From: Metellina segmentata
Lineage: Eukaryota > Arthropoda > Arachnida > Araneae > Tetragnathidae
DNA length: 64,000 nucleotides
Assembly: GCA_947359465.1 (NCBI GenBank)
Contig: OX375881.1
Coordinates: forward strand, 121,531,967-121,595,966
Reading direction: 5' to 3'
The notes under the pieces were generated by a model, which was given only the letters and a program-made list of their open reading frames with translations, was not told the DNA's origin and ran no database searches. Made by a program: the position numbers and the translations under genes. Within the stretch, counting starts at the first letter, position 1, and every line of letters begins with the position of its first letter. Below, one piece after another: positions 1 to 11,900 of this stretch.

Positions 1-60
1 AAAGCTTAAAGTTATGAAATGTGTCTTGTTCCCACCTTTTGAGAATTTCTCATATATGTA

Positions 61-400
61 AACTGACGAGCCAAAACATTATGACCATCCCCACATTTTT
101 CAATGAACTCGTTTGGATGACGTGGAGGGCACTTGATTTAGTGAGAATGGTATTTGACTGCTGGTGGAGAAGGTACGTAATTATTCTTGCACTTTCTTTT
201 GCGAGTGATGTTAAAGGCTGCTGATCGAAGCTAATTTGATAGAGGGTACTGCACGACTGGTAGGATGTTCGCGATCTGACGTTGTTAGTATTCATGCAAA
301 GTGGTTAAATGACAGTGACACAACGAAGTCATTTCTCAACCATGTCCGTCGAACTTCTCCCAACGGCATCCACCATTTACAGGTTGCAGCAATCCTTTTT
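61..400 (+). mobile_element. Tc1-like transposon, 5' end remnant
   Basis: The fragment begins next to a TA with the Tc1-type terminal motif GAGCCAAAACATTATGACCA (positions 69-88). The same motif, diverged, ends the Tc1 at 38682-39530. A frame at about 236-345 reads like the helix-turn-helix start of a Tc1 transposase (ARLVGCSRSDVVSIHAKW), which normally binds the inverted repeats. No DDE catalytic part or second inverted repeat follows, so this is a truncated dead copy. The right limit is approximate. Confidence 0.6.
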
Positions 401-1659
401 GTCTTTTACCTTCACCAAGAGTTATCATGTTTAACGGGAAGCCTACGGTTGTTGCATGGTGGCCCTCTTTCTTATATTAATTATAAGGAACGGGAATCAA
501 CCACCAACATCCATGGCACTTTATGCATAATGTACTAATCATTCCTATTCCAAATTAACCACTATTCTAAATTTTAAATTGAATTCCATCCCAACAATTA
601 TTATTATTTTATTTTAATTTATTATTAATTAATTTAATAATAAATTAATTATTTATTTAATTTTCAATATTATTACACGTAATAAGAAAAGGAAAATGAA
701 ATTTAAAATCCTTATTTAAATCACTGACTTTTTAATAAAAATCCCTTAATTTTAAATCTGCATACCTTGTAATAATCTAAAAATCGAAAGAAATGGTCTT
801 TTTTAATAGAATCAGATGCATGCAATTTATGGACTTTTATATAATGTATTCTCAAAAACTACAGATTATACCTAATTCTGCATAAAAAATTAACTACTGA
901 TCGCAGAACGAACAATCTCACTGCCTCTACTAAAATTACGCTTCACAAATATAACTAAACGCAATAGCGTAAAACAATTCAAAATCAAAGCTGAAACAAA
1001 TTTTTCTTGCAACTCTCCAACGCATCAAAAATACCAATTCAAAATTGAAGGATATTGAATTTACTTTTCATTTACACATCCAATATTTCAAAAGAATACA
1101 CCTTAAGACAAACTAAATTTTCCTAATTAAATTATTCCGCTTTCAATAGAAAGTCCTTTCAAATCCATCAGCTCCTCAAGCATAAACAAAACATTCAACA
1201 TCAGAAAAGGGATTTTTTCAAACCAGCACAAAATTTTCACTACCACCGGCAGAACAAAAAAGCATGCGCCATCTAGCGGCAATTCGTCTAAGTTTTAACA
1301 GGATTCTTACTTTGTCCATCCGCTTGTTTCTGTGATTTCCTATTCTAAGTGTATAGTTCACAGTGAATTCGCCAGAGGGATAAGAATTTAAAGAAAGACT
1401 ATTGGACAGTGAATCTAGCAAGAAATTTCATTGGTAGAAGTCGGGAGTTAAATGTGTGAAGAGGTAATTACGAAGAGGTAATTTTATCATACAAGCGATT
1501 TGAGAGGAAAGTGGTCGTGGGAGATCAGTCATACTGGGAGGTCCTGAGGTCAAAGGTGAAAGGAGATGGCAAGATATATGACCTATTGGACAAAAGACGA
1601 AAGGCTGAGAGGAAAATGGGGTGTTCGGGGATTGGTCTCTGGGGATAATTGTATTAGGG
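401..1659. other. AT-rich non-coding stretch
   Basis: Very AT-rich from about 590 to 720 (runs of TTATTAATTAATTTAAT type). I see no gene, RNA or clear transposon end here. The short frames have no recognisable motif. Confidence 0.5.
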
Positions 1660-2186
1660 GGCTATATATATTTTTTTTTTCTGTTTTTGCCTTTCTCTCT
1701 TCGTATATTTCTCTTTGTACAATCGTTATTTCTCTTTGTCCACGTCTTCATGTCTCTCTTCATATAATTTACTCTTTTTATAAATTATTTTATCTCTATC
1801 TTCATTAATATTTTTCTTCCTGTGTATCTTCCATTCTCTTTTTTATCTTTATATATTGCTCTATCTCTCTGTATAGTCTTTCTTTCCATCCACCAATATT
1901 TTCCTTTTTCTTGATATCTTTCTAAATCAATATATGTATATTTTTACTCCTTCATATGTATTCTCTGTATAACTTCTCTGTCTTCTGTCCTTTTTCTCTT
2001 TCTACTGTTCTTTTTTCTACTCTTCTTTACTGTGTTTCTCTCTGCTTTTCTCACTTCTGCGTCTCCCTCGTTCTTTCTCATCTCTTCACACATTTATCTG
2101 CATATAGTTCTCTCTCTACACCAACTCTCCTTCTCTGTCTTCCTCTCTGCTCCTTTCACCTTCATTTCCTCTTTCTCGCTGCATAA
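1660..2186 (+). repeat. Pyrimidine-rich low-complexity tract (TCTCT type)
   Basis: The plus strand is almost entirely C and T with recurring TTTCTCTCTGTAT-like words. The Leu/Ser/Phe-rich open frames here are by-products of this composition. The tract resumes after the LINE fragment at 2199-2813, so it was probably one tract before that insertion. Confidence 0.75.
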
Positions 2187-2198
2187 AATTTACTTAAA

Positions 2199-2813
2199 AT
2201 GGGTCACCAATGTTCAGCTGCGGGTAAAAAGGCTAATAGGTTATTGGGGTATATTAAAAAGACTGTAACTTCAAGGGATAAGAATATAATCTTGCCGTTA
2301 TATAAGGGTTTAGTAAGACCACATCTAGAATATGATGTACAATTCTGGGCTCCATATATGAGAAAGGACATAGAATCAATTGAAAGGGTTCAGCACAGAG
2401 CTACAAAAATAATAAAGGGGCTAGCAAATTTCGACTATAATGAACGTTTAAATAAGCTAAACATGTATACACTGGAAAGAAGAAGAAGGAGGGGGGATTT
2501 GATTCAGCTTTTCAAGTTTGAAAAACAAGGGGACACAGAGCGCTTAAATTTCAATAGGGATAACAGAACAAGGGGCCATGGGTATAAATTGAATAAGACA
2601 CATTTTAATCGGGATTTAAGGAAAAACTACTACTTTAATAGGGTAATAGACAGTTGGAACGCGTTGCCAGAAAATATAGTTAATTCAAAGGGAGTGTACG
2701 AATTTAAGACACAATTGAATAGTCAGTGGGAATTGGGGAATTCATAAACAAAGGACCAGCCTTGTTGGGCTTGAGTTTGTAGCTGGTCGTCAATATTTAT
2801 ATTTGTATTTGTA
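2199..2813 (+). pseudogene. LINE reverse transcriptase C-terminus plus 3' tail (jockey/CR1 type, 5'-truncated)
   Basis: The open frame 2199-2747 (182 residues) matches the region after the reverse transcriptase fingers and palm of jockey/CR1-type LINEs. Early it has KKANRLLGYIKK, then LPLYKGLVRPHLEY and a late FNRVIDSWNALPENIV segment before the stop. The catalytic YADD region and the endonuclease are absent, as expected for a copy cut short during target-primed reverse transcription. A short 3' UTR ends in ATTTGTATTTGTAT. The frame is uninterrupted, which suggests a fairly young insertion. Jockey versus CR1 cannot be separated from this piece. Confidence 0.85.
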
Positions 2814-3010
2814 TATCTTTCTTTTACTCTGCTTATCTCGCTTTTTCTCCATATTTCTTTCTGTATACATTTCTTTCTATTATTCGTATCTATTAATAAG
2901 TTTCTTTCCGTATCTCTGTTTACACTAACTTTCCTTCTCTGCGTTACTCACTCTTACTTTACTCTCCAAATAATTCTCTCTCCCTCTATTTTTGCATCAA
3001 TCTCCGGGAA
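2814..3010 (+). repeat. Pyrimidine-rich tract, right part
   Basis: Continuation of the TCTCT-rich composition seen at 1660-2186, split by the LINE fragment. Confidence 0.6.
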
Positions 3011-3489
3011 TCATACAGTATAAAATTTGAACAAAGTTCTGAAATGTGTAATAGTAATGAGAACTCCTTACACCTCACGTATATCCAATACGGAAGTCGT
3101 ATTTCCCGAGTGCTTCGTTGCGACCACCGACGCAAACGCTTACTTAAAATGTCGAAATAAGAAAACCCGCGTTCCGCTTACAAATCCTCCATCTGCAGCA
3201 ACACATAAAAATGTATGTCAACAAATATCAGAAAGCCTGGGAAAATAATACGTAACTCAAACACGCGAATAGCGGAATAAAAACAGCAGAAAGTATACAG
3301 AAACCTGAGCATAGTCTTTCCACATAAAGCCCATCATACAATCAAATCTGACTTTTCCAAACACATTAATCTATCAATGGGTGGATACATAATCAAACAT
3401 TACAACCATTTTTGGGTAAATGCTCTTCTCGCACTAAATCATCATAACGTTTGAGTTAATTTGTTAAATGCGAATGATCGATTTATGAT
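3011..3489. other. No recognisable feature
   Basis: A 73-residue frame at 3027-3248 has no recognisable motif and no neighbour to support it. I see nothing else. Confidence 0.4.
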
Positions 3490-4271
3490 TTAACCCTCCT
3501 GGTGGTTTATTTTCGCGTCGGAAACTACCCTATAGTGACCACCCTCTGGTGTCAAAACCTTTTCTAAGCTGTCATCAAATTTGAGAAAGAAACATATTGT
3601 TTTTCCTACCTGCATTTTCGTTCCCCTTTGGGGTAATTGGCAGTTTTGACATGACGAGGTGTCTCAGCAAAATTGATCAGATCCCGGATGGGATGCCACG
3701 CCAAAACATTTGGAGACTTAATAAGTGCGGAAAGAAATGTCAGTGACACACTTAGGACTTTCTGATACAATTGTATTCACACTGTCAAGGATGGTACAAT
3801 CATCACACAGAGATTGTAGTCATGAAAACGGATATATTATTTTATTATTCTTCATTAATTACACATAAAATTGATCTTGGAGACATATATGACCCAAATT
3901 ACGAGATTGTCCACAAAGATATAAAGCACCACTAGGAGAGGAGGGGGAAATACATATTACAAAACCAGCGCAGTGAGAATTTACAAGAAAAAGGAGAGAT
4001 TACATGGTAGTAATTATTTGATGGCATTCGCTGATTCTGAAGAAATGTTACTGCTTATTGTAATATTGTAATCAGTTGGATACTGATGTTTTTGTATCGC
4101 TATAAAGAGTTAAATAGTTGTATTTCGATTGAGAGAGAGAGAGAATTCCCCAAATGATGAATATCGTGGAGCTTTTTGAAGTAGACGCGATTAAAAGTAG
4201 GTCAGTTTTTCTAATGACGACATATCTAGTCCTACAAGACCTGATCGTTGAGACAACCACATGAGGGTTAA
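3490..4271. mobile_element. TTAA-flanked non-autonomous DNA element (MITE-like, piggyBac-type ends)
   Basis: The left boundary is TTAA (3490-3493) followed by CCCTCCTGGTGGTT. The right boundary is AACCACATGAGGG followed by TTAA (4268-4271). The termini are imperfect inverted repeats beginning CCC, and the duplicated target is TTAA, both hallmarks of the piggyBac group. Near the right end it carries a diverged copy of the palindromic word GACGAGATATCTCGTC (around 4214-4232) that recurs through the window. No transposase is encoded. It belongs to the same family as the pieces at 7437, 25396, 37232, 43440 and 49035. Confidence 0.65.
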
Positions 4272-5204
4272 AAATTGAATTTTAACTCCATGAACGTACA
4301 AATTAGTTTCAAAATTAGGGGACTATAAAGAGATATAGTAGAGTACCAAATGAGTCTGATTAACAACAACCAACGAAGAGTTCATAAATTCGCATTGCTT
4401 TTTTTTCCCTCTACAGCTAAAACGGCAATCCAGGTTTTCTTGACTGGAAGTTAATTTATAACCGCTATATTTCTCCCCATTTCATTTCCTAATGCTCCGA
4501 TCGTATCACAGAATTTTATTTCTGTTGAAATGAAAAGGAAAATGCAAATTTTGGAAGTCGCATTAGATTGTTCTTTTCCAAGACGAAAAGAATCTAAGTG
4601 GAATATTTAAAAAGAACTTCGAACTTCGTCCATATCTCTCATTTCCAGCACATTTTTCGATCCATTTCTTTTAATATTCCTCTGCTCATTCTTAAATATT
4701 CATTCTTACCGTTCTTTTTCGTTCTTTGTTGCTATTGATGGAGGTCTGCCGGGTACAAAAGTTTTTCAAATTTAAATATGGCACGGAATTCGTGACTCGC
4801 TACGAAGTATTTTCAGATTATGAAGAAATGGTATTTCGCTTGACTAAAGATTTATAGGAAAGAAAGATTTACAGAAAAGACCCAGAGAAAACATACTGAA
4901 TATGGACGTACACGGCACTGTAACTTGTTCCTCGGACCAAACCAAAAGTGGTCGTGTAAAATAACGTTAGGTTATTCAAACGTAATTAACGTAGTCACCA
5001 CTACCAAAATTAACGTTGCGATGTCTTCCATACCCGGAGGAAATGATATAAACAAGCACTTATTTTGATAAAGAATCCAAACCACAGGTTCACCATGGTA
5101 GTTTAGACATCCATACCGATATTGCATGGCCATTATACAGTCCTAATTCGATTTCCATAAAAAAAAACATGATAAAATTGTTACCATATTTTTTCGGGTA
5201 CCGA
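4272..5204. other. No recognisable feature
   Basis: Unique-looking sequence with no long frame and no transposon terminus that I can identify. Confidence 0.4.
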
Positions 5205-5486
5205 GGAACGTGGTAGCCTGATCGGAAGAGTGACGGATTCGGGAAGGGTTTATAGGGAAGGGTTGCGAATTCGAATCCAACAAAAGTCAGTCATGTAGAT
5301 TGAAGGTGGGCACGTTAAATCTCTCGTGGCCTCAAATGTTCTCACGTTGGTTTGGTGCAGAAGTTTGTAGAGTGGGGTGATAGCTCAGATCATCTGATCG
5401 GACTTGCATGCTGTTGTCCTTTTCCTTTGAGTTTAATCCCGGGCCATCGCCAACACGGTGCGACGTTCATTAAAGTACCTAGCTGC
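5205..5486 (+). repeat. tRNA-derived SINE, near full length (head type B)
   Basis: The head has an A-box-like stretch (GTGGTAGCCTGATCGGAAGAG) and a B box (GCGAATTCGAATCC). The shared body follows: TCTCGTGGCCTCAAATGT, GAGTGGGGTG, AATCCCGGGCCATCGCC. It ends in the family tail GTGCGACGTTCATTAAAGTACC. Diverged, so an old copy. Confidence 0.75.
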
Positions 5487-5994
5487 CGACAGTGTGGATC
5501 GAAATCAAACAACTAAACTTCTGCAACAACCCATTCATGAATTTCCGGAAGAACTTGAAAAAACTTCTTGGCGATAGTTCCATGTGTTCCGAGAACAAAT
5601 AGAGAGAGAGAGAAAGAAAACCATCTTTCTAAAAAATTTATTTTCGCCCCAATTTCAAACCTGTTTTGTTTACGTAGGAGACATCTTCCAACAAGAAAGC
5701 CTCTCTATCTACGGATAAACATTTTTACACTTTTCTGCGCACTAAGGCTTTTATTCGTTTCCCGTGGAAAATCTTTATCTGGAAAAATATTTAGAAATTC
5801 TATACAATTTTTTTTCAGGGCGGTTGAGAAGGGTCGATATAATCTCCAAATGGAGCACGAAAGGATAGATTTGTTTTATTTATAATTCCATTTTTCAATT
5901 TATACTCAAATAAGTGAGAGTACGTTGTTGAGTTTACGTCGCACTGCAAGCAGCTCTGATAAATTTTAAATCCGTGGAGGGGTATGTATTTTTT
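5487..5994. other. Gap between two SINEs; short GA run
   Basis: Holds a short (GA)n run near 5599-5617. The 105-residue frame at 5568-5885 shows no domain, and I do not call it a gene. Confidence 0.4.
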
Positions 5995-6287
5995 ATTAAC
6001 GCCGCATTGGGAGCAACGCAATGGGCTATTTGCGACGATCCGGGATTAAATCCCGAAGAGAAAAATACAAAGATAACGCAGGGTAATTTTGAAAAAAGGT
6101 GACGAGGTCCTGAGCTGGTACTTCAACACTCTCCAAACTTTCACACCACGCCAACGTGAGGCCATTTGAAGCCACATATTTAACGCGCGCCAGCCACCTT
6201 TGAACACGGCGGTCTTTGGCTGGATCCGGACTCGCAACCCTCCGGTTGCCAGACTGTTACTCTTCCAACCGGGCTACCACGACCCTA
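5995..6287 (-). repeat. tRNA-derived SINE, full length (head type B)
   Basis: Read on the minus strand it starts TAGGGTCGTGGTAGCCCGG, has a B box GGTTGCGAGTCCGG, the shared body with AGTTTGGAGAGTG, and ends GTTGCTCCCAATGCGGCG. Opposite in orientation to its neighbours at 5205 and 6713. Confidence 0.8.
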
Positions 6288-6308
6288 CTTGATAGAATAA
6301 TTGAAAAA

Positions 6309-6345
6309 ACGTCGCACTGGGGCAACGGACCATTTTAAACGAGAA
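6309..6345 (-). repeat. SINE 3' tail fragment
   Basis: Only the tail (CGTCGCACTGGGGCAACGG on the plus strand) is recognisable. The body is missing. Confidence 0.45.
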
Positions 6346-6712
6346 CCTAAGGACGACGCCATATTGAATCACGGTCAGTGAAGTCGAATCGGCGTCACCT
6401 ACAACTAATACGTTGCTACCGCACAAGATAGAAGCACAGAACCAACGGTTGGTATTGGGATCTTATGGAGCAAGGCCCATACTTGGCCATGCTGTGCCAA
6501 ACGCAACGCATTGCTATGTCAAATAATAGACACATACACAACGAAACTTTTAACTTTCAATGAAGAGGGGAAATACACCTCAGGAGGAATGCTTCTTAAC
6601 GGAATCGAACCGCTTACGATTCGAAGTTTGCTTGTGAAGTGAACGTACCCACAGAGGCCAGACGGACCGGAACCACAAAGAGGAGTAACACCCGGAATGT
6701 TCATTTTTACAG
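6346..6712. other. No recognisable feature
   Basis: No gene or transposon end identified between the SINE tail fragment and the next SINE. Confidence 0.4.
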
Positions 6713-6992
6713 GAGCCGCAGTTTCCCGGTTGGAAGAAAGCGGATTAGCATTCGAAGGGTTGCGATTTCGAATCTCACCAATGACCCGTCGAGTACGAAG
6801 AGGGCTGGTCCGTGTTACAACTGTCGTGGCCTCAAATGCCTTCGCATTAGCGTGGTGTGGTTTGGCGATTTGGGAGCAATCTCTAGTCGTCTGATCGTTG
6901 TTCTAAATTTCTTGGTGTTGACTTGGGTTTATACCGGATTGTCGCCAATCCCTCGTTGTGTTACTCCAGTGCGATGTTAATTTAAGTACCAA
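6713..6992 (+). repeat. tRNA-derived SINE, full length, diverged (head type B)
   Basis: Head GCCGCAGTTTCCCGGTTGGA with B box GCGATTTCGAATCTC. The body includes CTGTCGTGGCCTCAAATG. The tail is CCAGTGCGATGTTAATTTAA. It overlaps two short shadow frames that are not genes. Confidence 0.75.
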
Positions 6993-7024
6993 CCTACTAT
7001 GAGGGACGAGATTTTTCATCATGA

Positions 7025-7246
7025 AGCTGGTGTACATTAAAACTGTCGTAGTTTCACAGATATTTTCTCGTTGGTGCGTTGTGTAAGTTTTGAGAGAGGG
7101 GCTCCATTTCAGTTGGGACCATGTCATATGACCATGGTTTTACATTACGTGTTGTCCTCGGATCATTCCCTTCAGATTTGATCCCGGACTTTCTCCAGTA
7201 GTCCGATGTGTTGCTCCAGTGCGGAGTTAATCAAAATACTGAATCT
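7025..7246 (+). repeat. SINE, head missing
   Basis: Starts within the body (CTGGTGTACATTAAAACTGTCGT on both sides of the head-body junction) and runs to the tail CAGTGCGGAGTTAATCAAAATAC. No tRNA-like head with both boxes is visible. Confidence 0.65.
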
Positions 7247-7436
7247 ACTAACCATATTTTTACAGCCACGTTAAAATCTTTGGAACTTTTAAGTAAAATT
7301 TCTACAACTATCATTTTTTAAATTTGATTTCGTAACTGCAATTAGTTGTCTTGATTATTATTTGGCTTATACATTGATACTATAGTCCACATAAAAACCT
7401 ATAGATGTACTTTGTTTCGTTTGTTAAGCCTCCAAG

Positions 7437-7584
7437 TGTTTTCGGCGAGATATCTCGTCCAACAAGATCTGCTCAATTGTTTTAACGAAGAGGTATCTCC
7501 TCAGCAAGATCTTGTCAATTTTTTGACGATGGCAAAAGCAATATATAGTCTCTTTTTTTGCTAATGAAGAGGTAAGGTAAAGTA
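7437..7584. mobile_element. Fragment of the TTAA/palindrome MITE family
   Basis: Contains GGCGAGATATCTCGTCCAAC and CAAGATCTGCTCAATTGTTTT, then a second diverged copy of the same unit (GAAGAGGTATCTCCTCAGC, AAGATCTTGTCAATT). Termini are not preserved. Confidence 0.5.
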
Positions 7585-7894
7585 ATTTTAATTAAAGTCG
7601 TACTAGAGCAACACATCTGGTTATTGATGACGATCCGGGACCAATCCCAAAAGGGAAAGATACGAGGACAACACCAAGGGATTTTGAACCAAGGTCAGAT
7701 GACGCGGCAACACCTGATCTGGCACCCCACTCTCCAAAATTCCACGCCAACCGAACGTGAGGACTTTCGGCCACGACAGATTTAAGGTGCACCAGCTGCC
7801 TCTACATCATACGCATAATAACATCCATGCTCTGACCCAGATCCGAACTAGGAACCTTCCAATCAAGAGGCTAACACTTTAACCACTTCACCGT
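7585..7894 (-). repeat. tRNA-derived SINE, full length (head type A)
   Basis: Type A head on the minus strand: GTGAAGTGGTTAAAGTGTTA as A box and CCTAGTTCGGATC as B box. The shared body has CGTGGAATTTTGGAGAGTGG and the tail AGTACGACTTTAATTAAAA. Confidence 0.8.
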
Positions 7895-7985
7895 TTCTAA
7901 TAAAGAGATATCACGTCAATCAAGATCTTGTTAGTTTTATCAGTTTCACGAAATACCTCTTTACAGCATGCAACAGGAAGGTTAA
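7895..7985. mobile_element. Small fragment of the TTAA/palindrome MITE family
   Basis: AAGAGATATCACGTCAATC followed by AAGATCTTGTTAGTTTTATC matches the repeated unit of this family with substitutions. No ends preserved. Confidence 0.4.
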
Positions 7986-8195
7986 AGAGGCGTCTACAAT
8001 AGTTTACAGTTGTACTATACAACTTATAGGAGACTACTATAGTTTGTTAGTTGGGTTCTATTCATAACAGTGCATTTTCTTACGCTATATAGTGGTACTA
8101 TGGTTCAAATACGAAGGAAATCATAAATTATCCAAACTTTTGCTAATTGCCGCACTGCCTTCTGCGCATGCGTGCTTAGATTTTGGGTTACTGTG

Positions 8196-8640
8196 AGTAG
8201 TGGTCCGAGGCCGATGGTTGTTGATGAACTCCGTCGTGAAAGTTTAGTAAAAAAAAACTCAAAAGACACAGAGTCAAAATTCTGTATTTGGAGTATATTT
8301 TACTAAATTTAATCGATCGTCACGTAAGTTACATGTAGTATAAAGTAGCAATTACATTTGGATAGGCATTCAAAATTGTAACTTTCCTCCCACCGCTGTA
8401 TAAAATCCTTACTTGATCTCCTCTGTTCTAAAGATGGATTTTTTCTTTTAGTTGTCTTGGTAACTATAACTATTTATTGCTCTGACTTTTTTAATTGGCT
8501 TTTGCCGCACTTCCTCGCTTGAAATCTCGTGGACGTTTCTTTTAATTGAAAAAGCTTTGTTCTTAGGTTGCCAGCTTGGCGTTTTCTATGTAGGGTTGCC
8601 AACTTGGCGTTTCACTTCTTGCGAGATGGCGAACCTTACA
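8196..8640 (-). repeat. 3' LTR of the Gmr1-type element
   Basis: 445 bp, starting TGTAAGGTTCGCC and ending CGGACCACTACT on the element strand. By eye it matches the LTR at 13832-14276 base for base. It begins with TG but ends in CT rather than the common CA. Confidence 0.93.
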
Positions 8641-8932
8641 TGTCCCTCCGGGGAAGCACATCCATCACTTAAGTCATAAGTGATGATGCTGCTGCCAATC
8701 GCCATCTAGAATCATAACTAAAAGTCATAATCAATTAGCTGGTCTTCATTATGATATCCAGTCCTTCGAGAGAAGCGTGAGAGCTCAAAAAAAATATCTA
8801 CATTAACATTCATGAACTCCCACATAAAATACATAATACAAGACACAAGACCGTTATCAAAATTATCTAAATCAGATTACAGTTTTGAGCAGAAAAAAAT
8901 ATATATACATATTTATATAAACTGAATAAAAA
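8641..8932 (-). other. 3' untranslated stretch of the LTR element
   Basis: Lies between the pol stop and the 3' LTR. The purine-rich stretch GGAGGGACA directly beside the LTR is the only candidate polypurine tract, and it is short. No envelope-like frame. Confidence 0.6.
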
Positions 8933-11900
8933 CTAAGGTTCATCAATTTTGATGCGCGATAAGGCATCTGCATTGCCATGCTTACTACCCTTTCTGTACA
9001 ATATATTCATGTTATATCTTTGCAATGCCAAAGCCCAACGTGCAAGTTTTGCACCCTGTGGCATTCCCTGGGTCAAATAAGTAAGGGGGTTATGATCGGA
9101 GACAATTTGGACTTGTGCTCCAAATATCCAAGTGTCAAATTTTTTCAACGCACTTAGAACAGCATACGCCTCCCGTTCGATAGTAGCCCAACGAGTTTGG
9201 CATGGGGTGAGTTTTCTACTGTAAAAGGCGATAGGACGTTCTTTTCCGTCTTCGTCTTGCTGAGCTAGACACGCTCCAATCGCTGTTACAGAAGCATCGG
9301 TGTACAACTGGTATGGCTGATCTAACACTGGAGTATATAAGAATGGAATTTCCGTCAGCCTTTGCTTCAATTGTTGGAAGCTTGCTTCCTCTTCATCACT
9401 CCAAGGTATTTTGTTGGGCACCCTTTTCTTTGTTAAGTTTGTCAAGGGTAAAACCAAGGACGAGAAATCCTGAATGTACTCCCGATAGTAGCTTGCCAGA
9501 CCAATTATGCCTCTTAACTCTTTCTTAGTAGTTGGACGTGCTAAGTTCTGCATGGCTTCGATTTTCTGGGGATCTGGTGCATGTCTTCCGGAACCTACAA
9601 TGTGTCCCAGGAACCTCACTTGTTTTTTACCGAACTCGCACTTTTTAAGATTGACTGTTAATCCAACGGTCTGTAGAGTTCTCAGCACGTCTCTGATGTG
9701 ACGCAAGTGATTCTCCCACGAGCTGGAAAAAATGGCCAGATCGTCGATATACGCACGGCAGTACTTTCTGTGTGTCTTAAGTACTTTGTCTATGGACTTT
9801 TGGAACGTACTTCCAGCATTTTTAAGTCCAAATGGTAAAACGTTCCATTGAAAATGACCAGAGTGTGTCACAAATGCCGAATATGGTTTAGCTTCTTCTT
9901 CTAAAGGGATTTGCCAATAACCCTTTGTCAAATCTAGAACGCTGATGAAAGGAGCACTACCAATTTCAAATAGTAACTCGGTGGCCTGTTGCATTGGATA
10001 AGCATCCGGGACAGTAAAACTGTTCAAAACTCGAAAGTCGACGCAAAGTCTTATACTTCCGTCCTTTTTGGCCACACAGACGACTGGGTGTGCCCACTCA
10101 CTGTCACTCTCTTCAATCAGTCCTTGTTCAAGTAACTCTTGGATTTGGCGATCCACCTCGGTTTGTAAGGCGATGGGAACCCGATAGGGATGCATTTTCT
10201 TTGGCACACAATCTTTAGTTAGTTTGATTGAATGTCCATCAACTCTGGCTCGGCCAGGTCGTGCACTGAAAATTTCTCGAAACCCTTCCAAGGTCTGAAC
10301 TAATTGGTGTCGCTGTTCTTCGCACAACGCCTCTGTAGTCTGGAACACATGACCCTTAATATCGTCGGCAGATTGACTCTTATTTCGAGTAGGGGCATAA
10401 AAGATTTCCCCAAAGTCCTGATCTTGTTCGAAAATCAACCCCACCTGTTCAACTCGGGCTATATAAGGTCGTAGTTTGTTGAAATGCAGCTCTTTTCGGC
10501 TTTTATCCTCCATCTCGACCAACGCAGAATGAGGTCGAGTTAACTGGATAATAGTTGCAGGTCCTGACCAGTTCTTCAGAAGTTTGTGACTAGAAGATGG
10601 AATAAGGATCAGTACCTTATCACCAACCTTGAAAGTCTTTTCTCTCGCTCTCAGATTATATTTAGATGTGTAATAGCCTTGTGCCTTTTCGGCATTCCCT
10701 GCGGCAATCTCGTGTGCCGTTTTCATCCTTTGACGAAGGTCTTCTAAGTATTTTTCAACAGAAGGAGATGCTCCTGTTGGAATTTCGGTTTCTCCTAACC
10801 AACTCTCCTTAATTAATTTTAATGGACCTGGAGGTAACCTTCCATATACCAACTGAAATGGCGATACTCCCGTGGTACTGTGAGGTACTTCTCTGTATGC
10901 GAATAGTAAGAAAGGGAGATGAATATCCCATTGTCGACCATTTTCTTGTATGTTCTTACTGAGCATATCCTTCAGGGTTTTGTTCCATCTCTCCACGGCT
11001 CCCATGCTTTCTGGATGCCCCGGAGTTGAAAATCTTGGTGACACCCCGATGACTTGCATGAAGCCCTTGGTGAGCTGTGCTGTGAAATTTGTCCCTTGAT
11101 CGGTACAGATAGTTTTAGGAAACCCCGTCTGGGAGAAAATCTTCATCAGGACGTCGCAAGTTGTTTTCGCAGTAATGTTCTTGACTGGTATAGCTTCCGC
11201 CCATCTCGTGCACAAATCCACAGCACAAACGATAAACTTGTGCCCTCTTGAGGATGGTGGCTCTAGGGGACCAATACAATCTACACTCCACACTTCAAAA
11301 GGATTTTCAGGTCTCACAATAGGTTGGATAGGAATTCTGTCATTGTAAGTGGTACCTCTACGTAGCTGGCAGACCTTGCAGCTTTCACAAAAATGCTTGA
11401 CATCAATCTTGATATTCGGCCAGTAAAAGGAATACTTTATCCGTTGTTTGGTTTTCTGTTCTCCTAAATGACCGGCCAATGGAATTTCGTGTGCCATTTT
11501 TAGGACATAGGGCCTTTTAAATTTAGGCAAAACTACCTGCTGAATTTTCTCTCCTACGATTTCTGAGTGTACCAATAACCCATCTTGCACTTCGAATGCA
11601 TTTCTTCTATTTCTTGCTAATTCCCAAATATCCTTTAAACTTTCATCTTCCAATTGAAATTGCACGAACTCGTTCCGTTTCTCATTAACCCCAGGGTGAT
11701 TTGCGGTGTCACTACGGGCCAAGGTAAGTTCGTTTAAGGACGAAACTGAATAAATTTCTCCAACTCGAGAAACCCCTTCTTGGCTAATAATATTGCCATA
11801 AAGTTCCACCTTCGAGTTTAAAGCGTCATACGTTGAAACGCTTACGAGCATGTCGCTTACTAATTTTTCAGACACTGCACATGTCACTGGGATTTCTCCG

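Noticed and set aside
1566..2268. Hydrophobic, Ser/Leu/Phe-rich frames that look like membrane proteins
   Set aside because: They are translations of a CT-rich low-complexity tract in more than one frame.
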